A stretch of DNA of 53,800 nt from JALHMQ01 sp964616395 (GTDB taxonomy: Bacteria > Pseudomonadota > Gammaproteobacteria > Burkholderiales > Burkholderiaceae_F): positions 1 through 53,800 of the forward strand of contig CAZTUT010000002.1 of assembly GCA_964616395.1 (NCBI GenBank). Direction: 5' to 3'. The notes under the pieces were generated by a model. It saw only the letters and a program-made list of their open reading frames with translations. It did no database searches and was not told where the DNA came from. A program made the position numbers and the translations under genes. Shown one piece after another: positions 7,979 through 16,133 of this stretch. The stretch's first letter is position 1; every line of letters starts with the position of its first letter.

Positions 7979-8007
7979 CATCGGCTCGCATCAAGGAGAA
8001 ACAGGCC

Positions 8008-9089
8008 ATGCATCCGTGGGTCCGGACGACCGCCGCCGGCGTACTGGCAGCCGTACTGGCCGGCTGCTCAACGACGTCCGTGCGCACCCCGGCGCCGATC
8101 TCGGACCGTTCCGACACACGCGGCTCGACACCCGCCCCGGTCACGCGCTCGGGCGCGGCGCAGGCGCCGGCGACGGCCGCTGCGCCGGCGCCGACCCGTG
8201 ACGGTCAGTACGTGGTCAAGCGCGGCGACACGTTGCACAGCATTGCACTGGCACAAGGCCAGGACTATCGCGATATCGCACGCTGGAACAACCTGGACGA
8301 TCCGAACCGGCTGCTGATCGGTCAGGTGCTGCGGGTGACGCCGCCNNNNNNNNNNNNNNNNNNNNNNNNNNNNNNNNNNNNNNNNNNNNNNNNNNNNNNN
8401 NNNNNNNNNNNNNNNNNNNNNNNNNNNNNNNNNNNNNNNNNNNNNACCTGGACGATCCGAACCGGCTGCTGATCGGTCAGGTGCTGCGGGTGACGCCGCC
8501 CGCTGATGCCGGAAGCGCCGGAAGCGCCGCAGTCGCTGCGGCGCCCGTGATGCCGCAGGGTCGCGCCGAGGTTCGGCCGCTGGAGGGTGCGGCACCTGCT
8601 TCGCCTTCGCAGGCCCGGCCTCAGGACAAGCCGCAGGCAGCGACGGCGGACAAGACCGCGACGGACAAGGCTGCCGACAAGGCGCCTGAGCCTCGCCCTG
8701 CGCCGGCACGTGCGGTCGAGCCGGCTGGAAGCTGGGCGTGGCCAGCCAGCGGCAAGGTGATCGAGACCTTCGAGGAGCCGCGCAACAAGGGCATCGATAT
8801 TGCCGGCAAGGAGGGCGATCCGGTGCTTGCCGCCAACGATGGCACGGTCGTCTACAGCGGCAGCGGACTGCGCGGCTATGGCAACCTGATCATCCTCAAG
8901 CACACTGACGACTTCGTCTCCGCCTACGCGCACAACAGCCAGATCCTGGTGAAGCAGGGGCAGGCGGTGAAGCGTGGCCAGCGGATCGCGGAGATGGGTC
9001 GGACCGATGCCGACCAGCCGAAGCTGCACTTTGAGATTCGTCAGCAGGGCAAGCCCGTCGATCCGGTGAAATTCCTGCCTGCACGTTGA
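8008..9089 (+). CDS. nlpD: Murein hydrolase activator NlpD (lipoprotein; assembly gap inside)
   Basis: An outer-membrane lipoprotein that in E. coli activates the amidase AmiC at division. ATG 8008 has AAGGAGA 8-9 nt upstream; GTG 7975 would overlap pcm. The lipobox LAGC lies near residues 16-19. A LysM domain (YVVKRGDTLHSIALAQGQDY to LLIGQVLRVTP), an Ala/Pro-rich linker and a C-terminal LytM/M23 domain follow. The first zinc ligand His is replaced (NKGIDIAG), as in E. coli NlpD, so it is an activator and not an enzyme. Bases 8346-8445 are N. Removing the N block and the duplicated 55 bp (8346-8500) rejoins the frame as ~308 aa, so this is not a pseudogene. It precedes rpoS, as usual. Confidence 0.93.
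8346..8445. other. Assembly gap (100 N) between overlapping contig ends
   Basis: The 55 bases before the gap (8291-8345) are identical to the 55 after it (8446-8500). Deleting 155 bases keeps nlpD in frame. The true gap length is therefore probably zero: this is an unmerged contig overlap. Confidence 0.9.
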
Positions 9090-9105
9090 TATCGCGCCGG
9101 AGGCC

Positions 9106-9126
9106 CTCCTTGCCTCGGGCAAGGAG
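9106..9126 (+). promoter_or_regulatory. Hairpin sequestering the rpoS ribosome binding site
   Basis: CTCCTTGCC (9106-9114) and GGCAAGGAG (9118-9126) form a perfect 9-bp stem with loop TCG. The 3' arm is the rpoS Shine-Dalgarno sequence (AAGGAG, 8 nt before the ATG). The whole nlpD-rpoS interval is only 45 bp. Occlusion of the rpoS ribosome binding site by leader RNA is known in E. coli; this compact version is inferred from sequence alone. No T-tract follows, so it is not a terminator. Confidence 0.7.
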
Positions 9127-9134
9127 CGGCTCCG

Positions 9135-10094
9135 ATGAGCGTCACCCGTCAGCCCACCGATATCCCCGCGCCGCCGACCGCGGCTGAAGGTGGTGCGCTC
9201 GATTTCGATGAGGTCGTGCGACGAGTCGCTGCGTTCGACAGTGGGTCGGCCGACAGCGACAGCGTTCAGCACTACCTCGATGCGATCGGCGCGCTTCCGC
9301 TGCTCAGCGCCGAGCAGGAACTGCATCAGGCGCGTGCCGCCCTGGCTGGCGACGCCGATGCCCGTCGCATCATGATCGAGCGCAACCTTCGGCTGGTGGT
9401 GTCGATCGCCAAGGCCTATCGGCACCGCGGTGTGGCGTTTCTCGACCTGATCGAGGAGGGCAATCTCGGACTGATCCACGCGCTGGAGAAGTTCGATCCC
9501 GAGCGCGGCTTTCGCTTCTCGACCTACGCAAGCTGGTGGATTCGCCAGTCGGTCGAGTACGCGCTCATCAGCCAGTCGCGCACCGTTCGGCTGCCGGCGC
9601 AGGTGCTTCGAAACGTTCGTCAGGCGCGCCGGGCGCTGCGGCATCTCGAGGGCGAGGCGGCTGCTCACGGCCAGTCACGGGCGCCGGGCCTGGAAGACGT
9701 TGCGCATCTGATCGGCCGCGATGTCGACGAGGTCGCGCAACTGCTTCACCTGTCCGACATGGCCGTGTCGCTCGATGACGATTTTGGCGAGGAGGGCGCG
9801 CCAACGCTGCGCGATACGCTGCCCGATACGTTGGCCGCAGCGCCGGAGTCTGCCGTGCGCACGCACGAGATGGAGGCGCTGGTCGAGCGCGCGCTGGCGC
9901 GGCTGCCTGCGCGGCAGCAGCATGTGATCGAGCGGCGGTATGGACTGCATGGTCACGAGGCCGCCACGCTGGAGGATCTGGCAGCGGAACTCGATGTGAC
10001 GCGTGAGCGGATACGGCAGATCCAGCAGGAGGCCTTGCTTGGGCTGCGGCGCGCCCTCGGTGCGATGGGGCTGGCGCCTGACGCGCTGTTCTGA
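9135..10094 (+). CDS. rpoS: RNA polymerase sigma factor RpoS
   Basis: A 319-residue group 2 sigma-70 protein, the stationary-phase/general stress sigma factor. Region 1.2 begins SVQHYLDAIGALPLLSAEQE. Region 2 has NLRLVVSIAKAYRHRGVAFL and the promoter-melting/-10 segment FSTYASWWIRQSVEYAL. Region 3 follows, then region 4 with the -35 helix-turn-helix TLEDLAAELDVTRERIRQIQ. RpoD is excluded by length and by the position behind nlpD. The start has AAGGAG at 9121-9126. In E. coli, the major rpoS promoter lies inside nlpD; an equivalent could be hidden near the gap here. Translation is probably limited by the hairpin over the ribosome binding site. Confidence 0.95.
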   Translation: MSVTRQPTDIPAPPTAAEGGALDFDEVVRRVAAFDSGSADSDSVQHYLDAIGALPLLSAEQELHQARAALAGDADARRIMIERNLRLVVSIAKAYRHRGVAFLDLIEEGNLGLIHALEKFDPERGFRFSTYASWWIRQSVEYALISQSRTVRLPAQVLRNVRQARRALRHLEGEAAAHGQSRAPGLEDVAHLIGRDVDEVAQLLHLSDMAVSLDDDFGEEGAPTLRDTLPDTLAAAPESAVRTHEMEALVERALARLPARQQHVIERRYGLHGHEAATLEDLAAELDVTRERIRQIQQEALLGLRRALGAMGLAPDALF

Positions 10095-10129
10095 CGCGGG
10101 TGGCGGCAGCGCGCCGATACAATGGACGG

Positions 10130-10912
10130 GTGACGCCAATTCTCTGTTTTGATCTTGAAACCGTCCCCGATGTGGACGGACTTCGCCGCCTCAACGTCGA
10201 GTGGTCGGCGCTCTCGGATGCCGAGGTGGCACAGCGCGCGTTCGAAGCGCGGCGCGAGCGTACCGGCGGCAGCGATTTCCTCCAGCATCATCTGCACCGG
10301 ATCGTGGCCATTGGCTGCGCGTTCCGCGACGACAGCGGCTTTCGCGTGCGCTGCCTTGGCAGCGCCGAGGATGGCGAAGCCAAGCTGATCCAGGACTTCT
10401 TCCGGTTGATCGACCGCTACACGCCGCAATTGGTGAGCTGGAATGGTGGCGGCTTCGACCTGCCGGTGCTGCACTACCGCGGCATGATCCACGGTGTAGC
10501 AGCGCCGCGGTACTGGGACCAGGGCGATGACGACCGCGACTTCAAGTGGAACAACTACATCAGCCGCTATCACGCGCGCCATCTTGACCTGATGGACCTG
10601 CTTGCCATGTACCAGCCGCGCGCCGCCGTGCCGCTCGATGATCTGGCCCGGCTGTGCGGCTTTGCCGGCAAGCTCGGCATGGACGGCAGCCGCGTCTGGG
10701 ATGCGTACCAGGCCGGCGGCATCGGCGCGATCCGCGATTACTGTGAGACCGACGTCGTCAACACCTACCTTGTTCACTGCCGCTTCCAGAAGATGCGTGG
10801 TCAACTGAGCGAGCAGGCGTACGCGCAGGAGATGCAGGAAGTGCGCGACGCGCTGGCTGCGATCGATGCGCCGCACTGGCGGGAGTTCCTGACCGCCTGG
10901 CCTGCGCAATGA
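10130..10912 (+). CDS. Predicted 3'-5' exonuclease, PolB-like (DNA_pol_B_exo2)
   Basis: A 260-residue DEDDy-type exonuclease domain standing alone. Exo I is FDLETVPD (residues ~6-13), Exo II is SWNGGGFDLPVLHYR and Exo III is YCETDVVNTYLV, supplying the four acidic metal ligands. The start is GTG 10130 (MTPILCFDLETVPD); upstream in-frame codons are unlike the family. A weak GGACGGG lies close by, and TACAATG at 10118-10124 resembles a -10 element. It overlaps rlmD by 4 bp. This family is common next to rlmD in Burkholderiales; the cellular substrate is not established. Confidence 0.88.
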   Translation: MTPILCFDLETVPDVDGLRRLNVEWSALSDAEVAQRAFEARRERTGGSDFLQHHLHRIVAIGCAFRDDSGFRVRCLGSAEDGEAKLIQDFFRLIDRYTPQLVSWNGGGFDLPVLHYRGMIHGVAAPRYWDQGDDDRDFKWNNYISRYHARHLDLMDLLAMYQPRAAVPLDDLARLCGFAGKLGMDGSRVWDAYQAGGIGAIRDYCETDVVNTYLVHCRFQKMRGQLSEQAYAQEMQEVRDALAAIDAPHWREFLTAWPAQ

Positions 10913-12345
10913 CGACCGCCAACGGCATGGGCGCGACGCCGCGCCGCCCGCGGCTTGGCGATGGGCGGACCCACGATCCCATGACGCCCGAGTACACGGT
11001 CGAGATCGACTCGCTCGACCTTGAAGGGCGCGGCATCGGCCGGCGCGATGGCAAGGCAGTATTCGTCGAGGGCGCGCTGCCGGGCGAGCATGTGCGTGTC
11101 GCGCCGCTGAAGGTCAAGGCGAGCTACGAGACCGGCCGTTTGGTCGAGGTGCTGCGCGAAAGTTCGATGCGGGTCCGACCTGCGTGCCCGCACTTCGGCG
11201 TCTGCGGCGGCTGCGCGATGCAGCACCTGGATGCGCGGGCCCAGGTGGCGATCAAGCAGCGCGTGCTCGAAGACGCGCTGTGGCACATCGGCCGGGTCCG
11301 GCCCGCAACCGTTCTCGCCCCGATCCATGGACCCTCGTGGGGCTATCGCTTCCGCGCGCGACTGACCGTTCGCCATGTCGCCAAGAAGGGCGGGGTGCTG
11401 GTCGGCTTCCACGAACGTGGCTCCAGCTACGTCGCCGACATGCGCGAGTGCCACGTGCTGCCGCCCGAAGTCAGCGACCTGCTGGTGCCGCTGCGCGAAC
11501 TGGTGGCGCAACTGAGCATCCGCGATCGGCTGCCGCAGATCGAACTGGCCGTGGGCGAGGGGGAGCATGCCAACGCGAACGGCCGGCAAATCGTGCTGGT
11601 GTTCCGGCATCTTGAGCCGTTGACGCCGGCGGATCGTGACCTGCTGGCCGCCTTCGGACGGCGGCACCAGATCGTGCCCTGGCTTCAGCCCAAGGGTCCG
11701 GAGACCGCGCATCCGCTCGATCCGGCCGACCCGGCCGCGCTCACGCTGTTGCTGCCGGAGTTCGGCGTGTCCTTGCCGTTTGCGCCAACCGACTTCACGC
11801 AGGTGAATCACGCGATCAACCGGGTGCTCGTCAGTCGCGCGCTGCGGCTGCTCGACCCACGGCCTGACGAGGCGGTCGCGGATTTTTTCTGCGGGCTCGG
11901 CAACTTCACACTGCCGCTGGCACGCCGTGCGCGGCGCGTGGTCGGGCTCGAAGGCAGCGGCGCGCTGCTGGCACGAGCACGCCTTGCGGCCGAGGCGCAC
12001 GGACTGAGTGAGTCCGCTCAGTTTGTCGAGCGCAATCTGTTCAACTGGACGGGCGAGGACTGGCAGCGGCTGCAGGCTGATCACGGCCCGATCGGCGCGC
12101 TGCTGATCGACCCGCCGCGCGAGGGGGCGCTGGCGGTCGTGCAGGCGCTGGTCGGCGCTGCGGCGCGGCCGCGGCGTGTCGTCTACGTGTCATGCAACCC
12201 GGCCACACTCGCGCGCGATAGCGAGGTGCTGGTCAACGAGGGCGGCTGGAACCTGGCAGCGGCCGGCGTGGTCAATATGTTTCCGCATACCGCGCATGTG
12301 GAGTCGATGGCGGTGTTCGAGCCGCCATCGTCCTCAGCGCCCTGA
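10909..12345 (+). CDS. rlmD: 23S rRNA (uracil(1939)-C(5))-methyltransferase RlmD
   Basis: A 478-residue methyltransferase that makes m5U1939 in 23S rRNA. An N-terminal TRAM domain (residues ~25-85) is followed by the 4Fe-4S cluster cysteines C93, C99 and C102 (CPHFGVCGGC) and C181. The Rossmann SAM domain contains DFFCGLGNFTLPLARRARRV. The catalytic motif is VYVSCNPATLARD, with nucleophile C429. The first 24 residues before MTPEYTVEIDSLDLEG are not conserved, so ATG 10981 is an alternative start, but ATG 10909 overlaps the preceding stop (ATGA) and suggests coupling. Confidence 0.95.
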   Translation: MTTANGMGATPRRPRLGDGRTHDPMTPEYTVEIDSLDLEGRGIGRRDGKAVFVEGALPGEHVRVAPLKVKASYETGRLVEVLRESSMRVRPACPHFGVCGGCAMQHLDARAQVAIKQRVLEDALWHIGRVRPATVLAPIHGPSWGYRFRARLTVRHVAKKGGVLVGFHERGSSYVADMRECHVLPPEVSDLLVPLRELVAQLSIRDRLPQIELAVGEGEHANANGRQIVLVFRHLEPLTPADRDLLAAFGRRHQIVPWLQPKGPETAHPLDPADPAALTLLLPEFGVSLPFAPTDFTQVNHAINRVLVSRALRLLDPRPDEAVADFFCGLGNFTLPLARRARRVVGLEGSGALLARARLAAEAHGLSESAQFVERNLFNWTGEDWQRLQADHGPIGALLIDPPREGALAVVQALVGAAARPRRVVYVSCNPATLARDSEVLVNEGGWNLAAAGVVNMFPHTAHVESMAVFEPPSSSAP

Positions 12346-12391
12346 GTCACGGCCACTGCCGTGCTAACATCGAATGTTCGGTGTTGCGCGC

Positions 12392-12416
12392 AAGCCCTTA
12401 ATTTTCAAGGCTTTTT
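12392..12416 (+). terminator. Probable intrinsic terminator after rlmD
   Basis: AAGCCCTT (12392-12399) pairs with AAGGCTT (12407-12413) with one bulged C, around an A/T-rich loop, and a T-run follows. The stem is short, so confidence is moderate. It would end the exonuclease-rlmD transcript. Confidence 0.5.
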
Positions 12417-12522
12417 GTTGGGGGTGTGTCGTTGCGGGTGAGTCCGGAGCGTTTGCAGGTCAGGTGTCGGGTTGGGTGCTGCGGCTGCCAGGGCGGCACG
12501 GTCGCCGCGACCCTGATGCGCT

Positions 12523-12561
12523 GACCGAGGCAACCGGGCCAGGCGCCCGGGCCTCGCGGTC
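12523..12561 (+). promoter_or_regulatory. Long GC-rich stem-loop in the ndk leader
   Basis: In the 293-bp rlmD-ndk interval, GACCG (12523-12527), AGGC (12528-12531) and CCGGGC (12534-12539) pair in order with CGGTC (12557-12561), GCCT (12551-12554) and GCCCGG (12545-12550). That is 15 bp with two small bulges and a 5-nt loop. No T-tract follows. I see no convincing ORF in the rest of the interval. It could be a leader structure or part of a small RNA. Confidence 0.4.
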
Positions 12562-12638
12562 CGGATCTGTGGCGATGCTTTGTCTGGGCGACCGCAGCAG
12601 CACCGGGATTCCTTCTTTTCAAACAACGGAAAAATCAA

Positions 12639-13064
12639 ATGGCTGTCGAACGCACGCTCTCCATCATCAAGCCCGATGCCGTCGCCAAGAACGCGATCGG
12701 CGCGATCCTCTCGCGCTTCGAGAAGGCTGGCCTGAAAGTCATCGCCGCGCGCATGATGCATCTGTCGCGCGCCGATGCCGAGGCCTTCTACGGCGTGCAC
12801 CGTGAGCGTCCGTTCTTCAAGGATCTGGTCGACTTCATGATCTCCGGTCCGATCATGGTCCAGGTCCTCGAGGGCGAGGGCGCGATTGCGAAGAACCGCG
12901 AACTGATGGGCGCCACCGATCCGAAGAAGGCCGCGCCCGGCACGATCCGCGCCGACTTTGCCGACAGCATTGACGCCAATGCAGTGCACGGCTCCGACGC
13001 GCCCGAGACCGCGTGTGTCGAAGTTGCATTCTTCTTCCCGTCGATGAGCATCCACTCGCGCTGA
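12639..13064 (+). CDS. ndk: Nucleoside diphosphate kinase
   Basis: A 141-residue enzyme that transfers the gamma phosphate from ATP to NDPs through a phosphohistidine. It begins MAVERTLSIIKPDAVAKN; the active-site block is NAVHGSDAPE with H117, the E. coli number. Length and sequence are fully typical. An A-rich stretch with GGAAAA lies just before the ATG. The 293-bp interval upstream contains a stem-loop but no recognisable promoter that I would defend. rlmN follows after 23 bp. Confidence 0.97.
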   Translation: MAVERTLSIIKPDAVAKNAIGAILSRFEKAGLKVIAARMMHLSRADAEAFYGVHRERPFFKDLVDFMISGPIMVQVLEGEGAIAKNRELMGATDPKKAAPGTIRADFADSIDANAVHGSDAPETACVEVAFFFPSMSIHSR

Positions 13065-13087
13065 TCGCGCGTATCGCCTCGGCCACC

Positions 13088-14215
13088 GTGGACCGCGTCA
13101 ACCTGCTCGACCTCGATGCCGCTGCGCTGACGGCCTATGTCTCGTCGCTTGACGAGAAGCCGTTTCGCGCGCGGCAGCTGTCGCGCTGGATTCACCGGCG
13201 CGGCGCGCGTGGTTTCGATGCGATGACCGATCTGGCCAAGTCGTTGCGGGGCAAGCTCGAGACGCGTGCCGAGATCCGGGCGCTGCCGATCCTGCGCGAC
13301 AGCACCTCGGCCGACGGCACGCGCAAGTGGCTGCTCGACGTCGGTGCCGGCAATGCGATCGAGTCGGTCTTCATCCCTGAGGACGACCGCGGCACGCTGT
13401 GCGTATCGACCCAGGCGGGCTGCGCGATGGCCTGCCTGTTCTGCTCGACCGGCCGGCAGGGTTTCAACCGCAACCTGACCACCGCCGAGATCATCGGTCA
13501 GCTCTGGTGGGCGGAGCATGCGCTGCGCGCAGGCTCAGGTACCGCAGCCGGCATGGGTGCGGAGTCCGAGCGTGTCATCAGCAATGTGGTTCTGATGGGC
13601 ATGGGCGAGCCGCTGCAGAATCTCGATGCGGTGGTCCCGGCGCTGCGCCTGATGCTCGATGACGACGCCTATGGGTTGTCGCGTCGCCGCGTGACGGTCT
13701 CGACCTCGGGTCTGGTGCGGCAGATGGACAAGCTGGCCGAGCAGTGCCCGGTGGCGCTGGCCGTCTCGCTACATGCCCCCAACGACGCGCTGCGCGACCG
13801 ACTGGTGCCGCTCAACCGCAAGCATCCGCTCAACGAGCTGATGGCGGCCTGCCGGCGCTATCTGCGCCATGCGCCGCGCGACTTCATCACGTTCGAGTAT
13901 GTGATGCTCGACGGCGTCAACGACACCGACCAGCACGCGCGCGAACTGATCGCGCTGGTGGCCGATGTGCCGTGCAAGTTCAATTTGATTCCGTTCAATC
14001 CGTTCCCCGATGCCGGCTTGGGCCGCTCGCCGGCCGAGCGGATCCGCGCGTTCGCGCAGATCCTGCAGGACGCTGGCATCGTCACGACGACCCGCAAGAC
14101 GCGCGGCGACGACATCGACGCGGCGTGCGGGCAGCTTGCGGGCGAGGTGCTCGACCGCACTCGGCGCGCGCAGCGCCTGGTGCGACTGGCGCCGGCGACC
14201 GCGGTTCCTTCCTGA
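13088..14215 (+). CDS. rlmN: Dual-specificity 23S rRNA/tRNA adenine-C2 methyltransferase RlmN
   Basis: A radical SAM enzyme (375 aa) that makes m2A2503 in 23S rRNA and m2A37 in certain tRNAs. The radical SAM cluster motif is C112-AMA-C116-LF-C119, inside STQAGCAMACLFCSTG. Other family blocks are VLMGMGEPLQNLD, VSLHAPNDALRDRLVPLNR, FEYVMLDGVND and the C-terminal TTTRKTRGDDIDAACGQLAG. The start GTG 13088 (MDRVNLLDLD) follows the ndk stop; a longer frame back into ndk exists but is not conserved. No good Shine-Dalgarno site is seen, so translation may depend on ndk readthrough. Confidence 0.95.
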   Translation: MDRVNLLDLDAAALTAYVSSLDEKPFRARQLSRWIHRRGARGFDAMTDLAKSLRGKLETRAEIRALPILRDSTSADGTRKWLLDVGAGNAIESVFIPEDDRGTLCVSTQAGCAMACLFCSTGRQGFNRNLTTAEIIGQLWWAEHALRAGSGTAAGMGAESERVISNVVLMGMGEPLQNLDAVVPALRLMLDDDAYGLSRRRVTVSTSGLVRQMDKLAEQCPVALAVSLHAPNDALRDRLVPLNRKHPLNELMAACRRYLRHAPRDFITFEYVMLDGVNDTDQHARELIALVADVPCKFNLIPFNPFPDAGLGRSPAERIRAFAQILQDAGIVTTTRKTRGDDIDAACGQLAGEVLDRTRRAQRLVRLAPATAVPS

Positions 14216-14229
14216 CAGGCGAGGACAGC

Positions 14230-15030
14230 ATGCGAGCGATCGGGCTTCTGGCAGCGGTGGTTGGCGCAACGGTGTGGCTGGCCGGCTGCGAGACCACCAC
14301 GATGGTCAATGGTGTGCAGGTTGCCAATCCGACCCGGCCGCCTGTCACCGAGGCTGACTTCAAGCGCCGTGCCGCGATCCGGCTGCAGCTCGCCTCGACG
14401 TATTTCAGCAAGCGGCAATTCCAGTTCGCCATCGAGGAGTCGCGCGAGGCGCTCAAGCTCGATCCGACCCTGGCGGCGGCGCACGGCATGCTCGGCCTGA
14501 TCTACATGGAACTCGACGAGCGCCCGCAGGCGGAGGCCAGCTTTGCCCAGGCGTTGCGCATGCAGCCCGACAACCCGGAGCTGAACAACAATTACGGCTG
14601 GTTTCTCTGCAACACCGGGCGCGAGCGCGAATCGATCGCATCATTCGAGCGCACCCTGACCAACAAGCTGTATCAGACGCCCGCGCTGGCAGCGCAAAAC
14701 GCCGGCATCTGCCTGATGAAGGTGCGCGACTTCGCGGGGGCGGAGAACTGGCTGCGGCGGGCGTTCGAACTCGATGCCAGCCTGCCATCGATCAAGTTCC
14801 ACCTTGCGCGCCTTTACCTGGCCATTGGTCGCCTGGATCGGGCCAACTTCTACTTCAGCCTGCTCGAGCGCGATGTCGATCCATCGCCGCAGTCGCTCTG
14901 GCTCGGGCTGCGTATTGCGCGCGCGCAGGGCGATGTCATGGCCGAGCGCAAGTATGCCGAGCAGTTGCGCGGCAGCTTCCCCGCGTCGAGTGAGGCCGGC
15001 CAGTTGCGCCGGGGACAGTTCAATGAGTGA
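14230..15030 (+). CDS. pilW: Type IV pilus biogenesis lipoprotein PilW/PilF (TPR)
   Basis: A 266-residue outer-membrane lipoprotein with signal peptide MRAIGLLAAVVGATVWLAGC, the lipidated Cys being residue 20. Tandem TPR repeats follow from about residue 50 (ALKLDPTLAAAHGMLGLIYM; FAQALRMQPDNPELNNNYGW). The family (PilF in Pseudomonas, PilW in Neisseria) guides PilQ secretin assembly. ATG 14230 has GAGGA just upstream; the frame is open much further back inside rlmN, but that is a shadow. It overlaps rodZ by 8 bp. The order rlmN-pilW-rodZ-ispG is conserved in beta/gammaproteobacteria. Confidence 0.92.
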   Translation: MRAIGLLAAVVGATVWLAGCETTTMVNGVQVANPTRPPVTEADFKRRAAIRLQLASTYFSKRQFQFAIEESREALKLDPTLAAAHGMLGLIYMELDERPQAEASFAQALRMQPDNPELNNNYGWFLCNTGRERESIASFERTLTNKLYQTPALAAQNAGICLMKVRDFAGAENWLRRAFELDASLPSIKFHLARLYLAIGRLDRANFYFSLLERDVDPSPQSLWLGLRIARAQGDVMAERKYAEQLRGSFPASSEAGQLRRGQFNE

Positions 15031-16129
15031 TGTTCAGACGTCGGCTGCGCCCGACGGTGGGATGGAGTCGCCCGCGCCGCCACCCCAGCCCGCCGTATCG
15101 GAAGCGCGGGCGGTGGAAGCGGCGGCTGCTGCCGATGCGGCCGCTGCAGCGATGCCTTCGGGTCTGACGTCGCCGTCGCAAACGGGTGGTGCGGCTGGCG
15201 CGGCGGTGATCGATGGCTTCGGTCGGGTACTCGCAGCCGCGCGCGAGGCACAGGGCATCCCGGCCGCTGAGATGGCGGGCCGCTTGCGACTGCACCCGCG
15301 ACAGCTCGAGGCGCTCGAACAGGAGCGCCTGGAGGAGCTGCCGTCCGCACCCTTCGTGCGCGGCTATGTCCGCAGCTACGCCAAGGAACTGAAGATCGAT
15401 CCGGCGCCGCTGCTGTCAGTGCTGGGCGCGCGTCTTCCTGCGCCGGCCACGCTGGGTCTGACCGCGCCGACCGGTCTGTCGATGACCGAGGTCAGGCGTG
15501 CCGGTGTGGAGCGCGCGTCCCGCCTGATGGTCATCGGCGGAACCGTCGTTGCCCTGGTGATCCTCGCCATCGTCGGCTGGATTGCCTCCACGCGGATGAA
15601 GCCGGCGGCCTCGCCGGCGCAGCCAACCGGCGCAGCCACCGCGCCGTCGCCCGCTGCGGCTGCGCCTGCGCCTGTGCCCGGCGCCGAGGTTGCCCCGGCA
15701 GCGGCCCCAACATCATCGGCGGCCGGATCGACGACGGTACCGAACGAGTCGGTGTCCGTTGTCGCTGGCGCAGCTGCGGGTGCATCGCCTGGCGTCGCAT
15801 CGACAGTGAACCCGGTCGCTTCTGCCACGCCGGAGGCGAGTCCGGCACCTGCGTCGGTCGCTCCCATGCCTCCCACGCCGGCGGTGAGCGGCCTGCGCCT
15901 GCAGGTCAGCGGCAGACCCTCGTGGATCGAGGTCACGGACGCCGATGGCCGCGTGGTTTTCGTTGGCACGCTTTCGAGCGGCGCCGAGCAGGTCCTGGTC
16001 AACCTGAAGCCGCCGCTGCGTCTGACGGTCGGCAACGCCTCGACCGTGACCGTCACCTACCGGGGGCGGCTGGTCGATCTGCAGCCCTACATTCGCGCCA
16101 ACGATCTGGCGCGGCTGACGCTGGAGTGA
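15023..16129 (+). CDS. rodZ: Cytoskeletal/cell-shape protein RodZ-like, HTH plus DUF4115
   Basis: A bitopic inner-membrane protein of 368 aa. A ~55-residue Ala-rich leader precedes a Cro/C1-type HTH (residues ~62-125, LAAAREAQGIPAAEMAGRLR; FVRGYVRSYAKELKID). One transmembrane segment (~168-190, VIGGTVVALVILAIVGWIAS), a long Ala/Pro-rich periplasmic linker and a C-terminal DUF4115 beta domain (from ~GLRLQVSGRPSWIEVTDADG) follow. RodZ links MreB to the envelope and sets rod shape. The start at 15023 lies inside the last codons of pilW. It is 4 bp before ispG. The N-terminal extension is longer than in E. coli. Confidence 0.9.
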   Translation: MSDVQTSAAPDGGMESPAPPPQPAVSEARAVEAAAAADAAAAAMPSGLTSPSQTGGAAGAAVIDGFGRVLAAAREAQGIPAAEMAGRLRLHPRQLEALEQERLEELPSAPFVRGYVRSYAKELKIDPAPLLSVLGARLPAPATLGLTAPTGLSMTEVRRAGVERASRLMVIGGTVVALVILAIVGWIASTRMKPAASPAQPTGAATAPSPAAAAPAPVPGAEVAPAAAPTSSAAGSTTVPNESVSVVAGAAAGASPGVASTVNPVASATPEASPAPASVAPMPPTPAVSGLRLQVSGRPSWIEVTDADGRVVFVGTLSSGAEQVLVNLKPPLRLTVGNASTVTVTYRGRLVDLQPYIRANDLARLTLE

Positions 16130-16133
16130 TGCG

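Noticed and set aside
8291..8500. 55-bp direct repeat in nlpD as a biological duplication of the LysM region
   Set aside because: The copies abut a 100-N block exactly, the alkB gap shows the same length, and collapsing restores the frame, so it is an assembly artefact.
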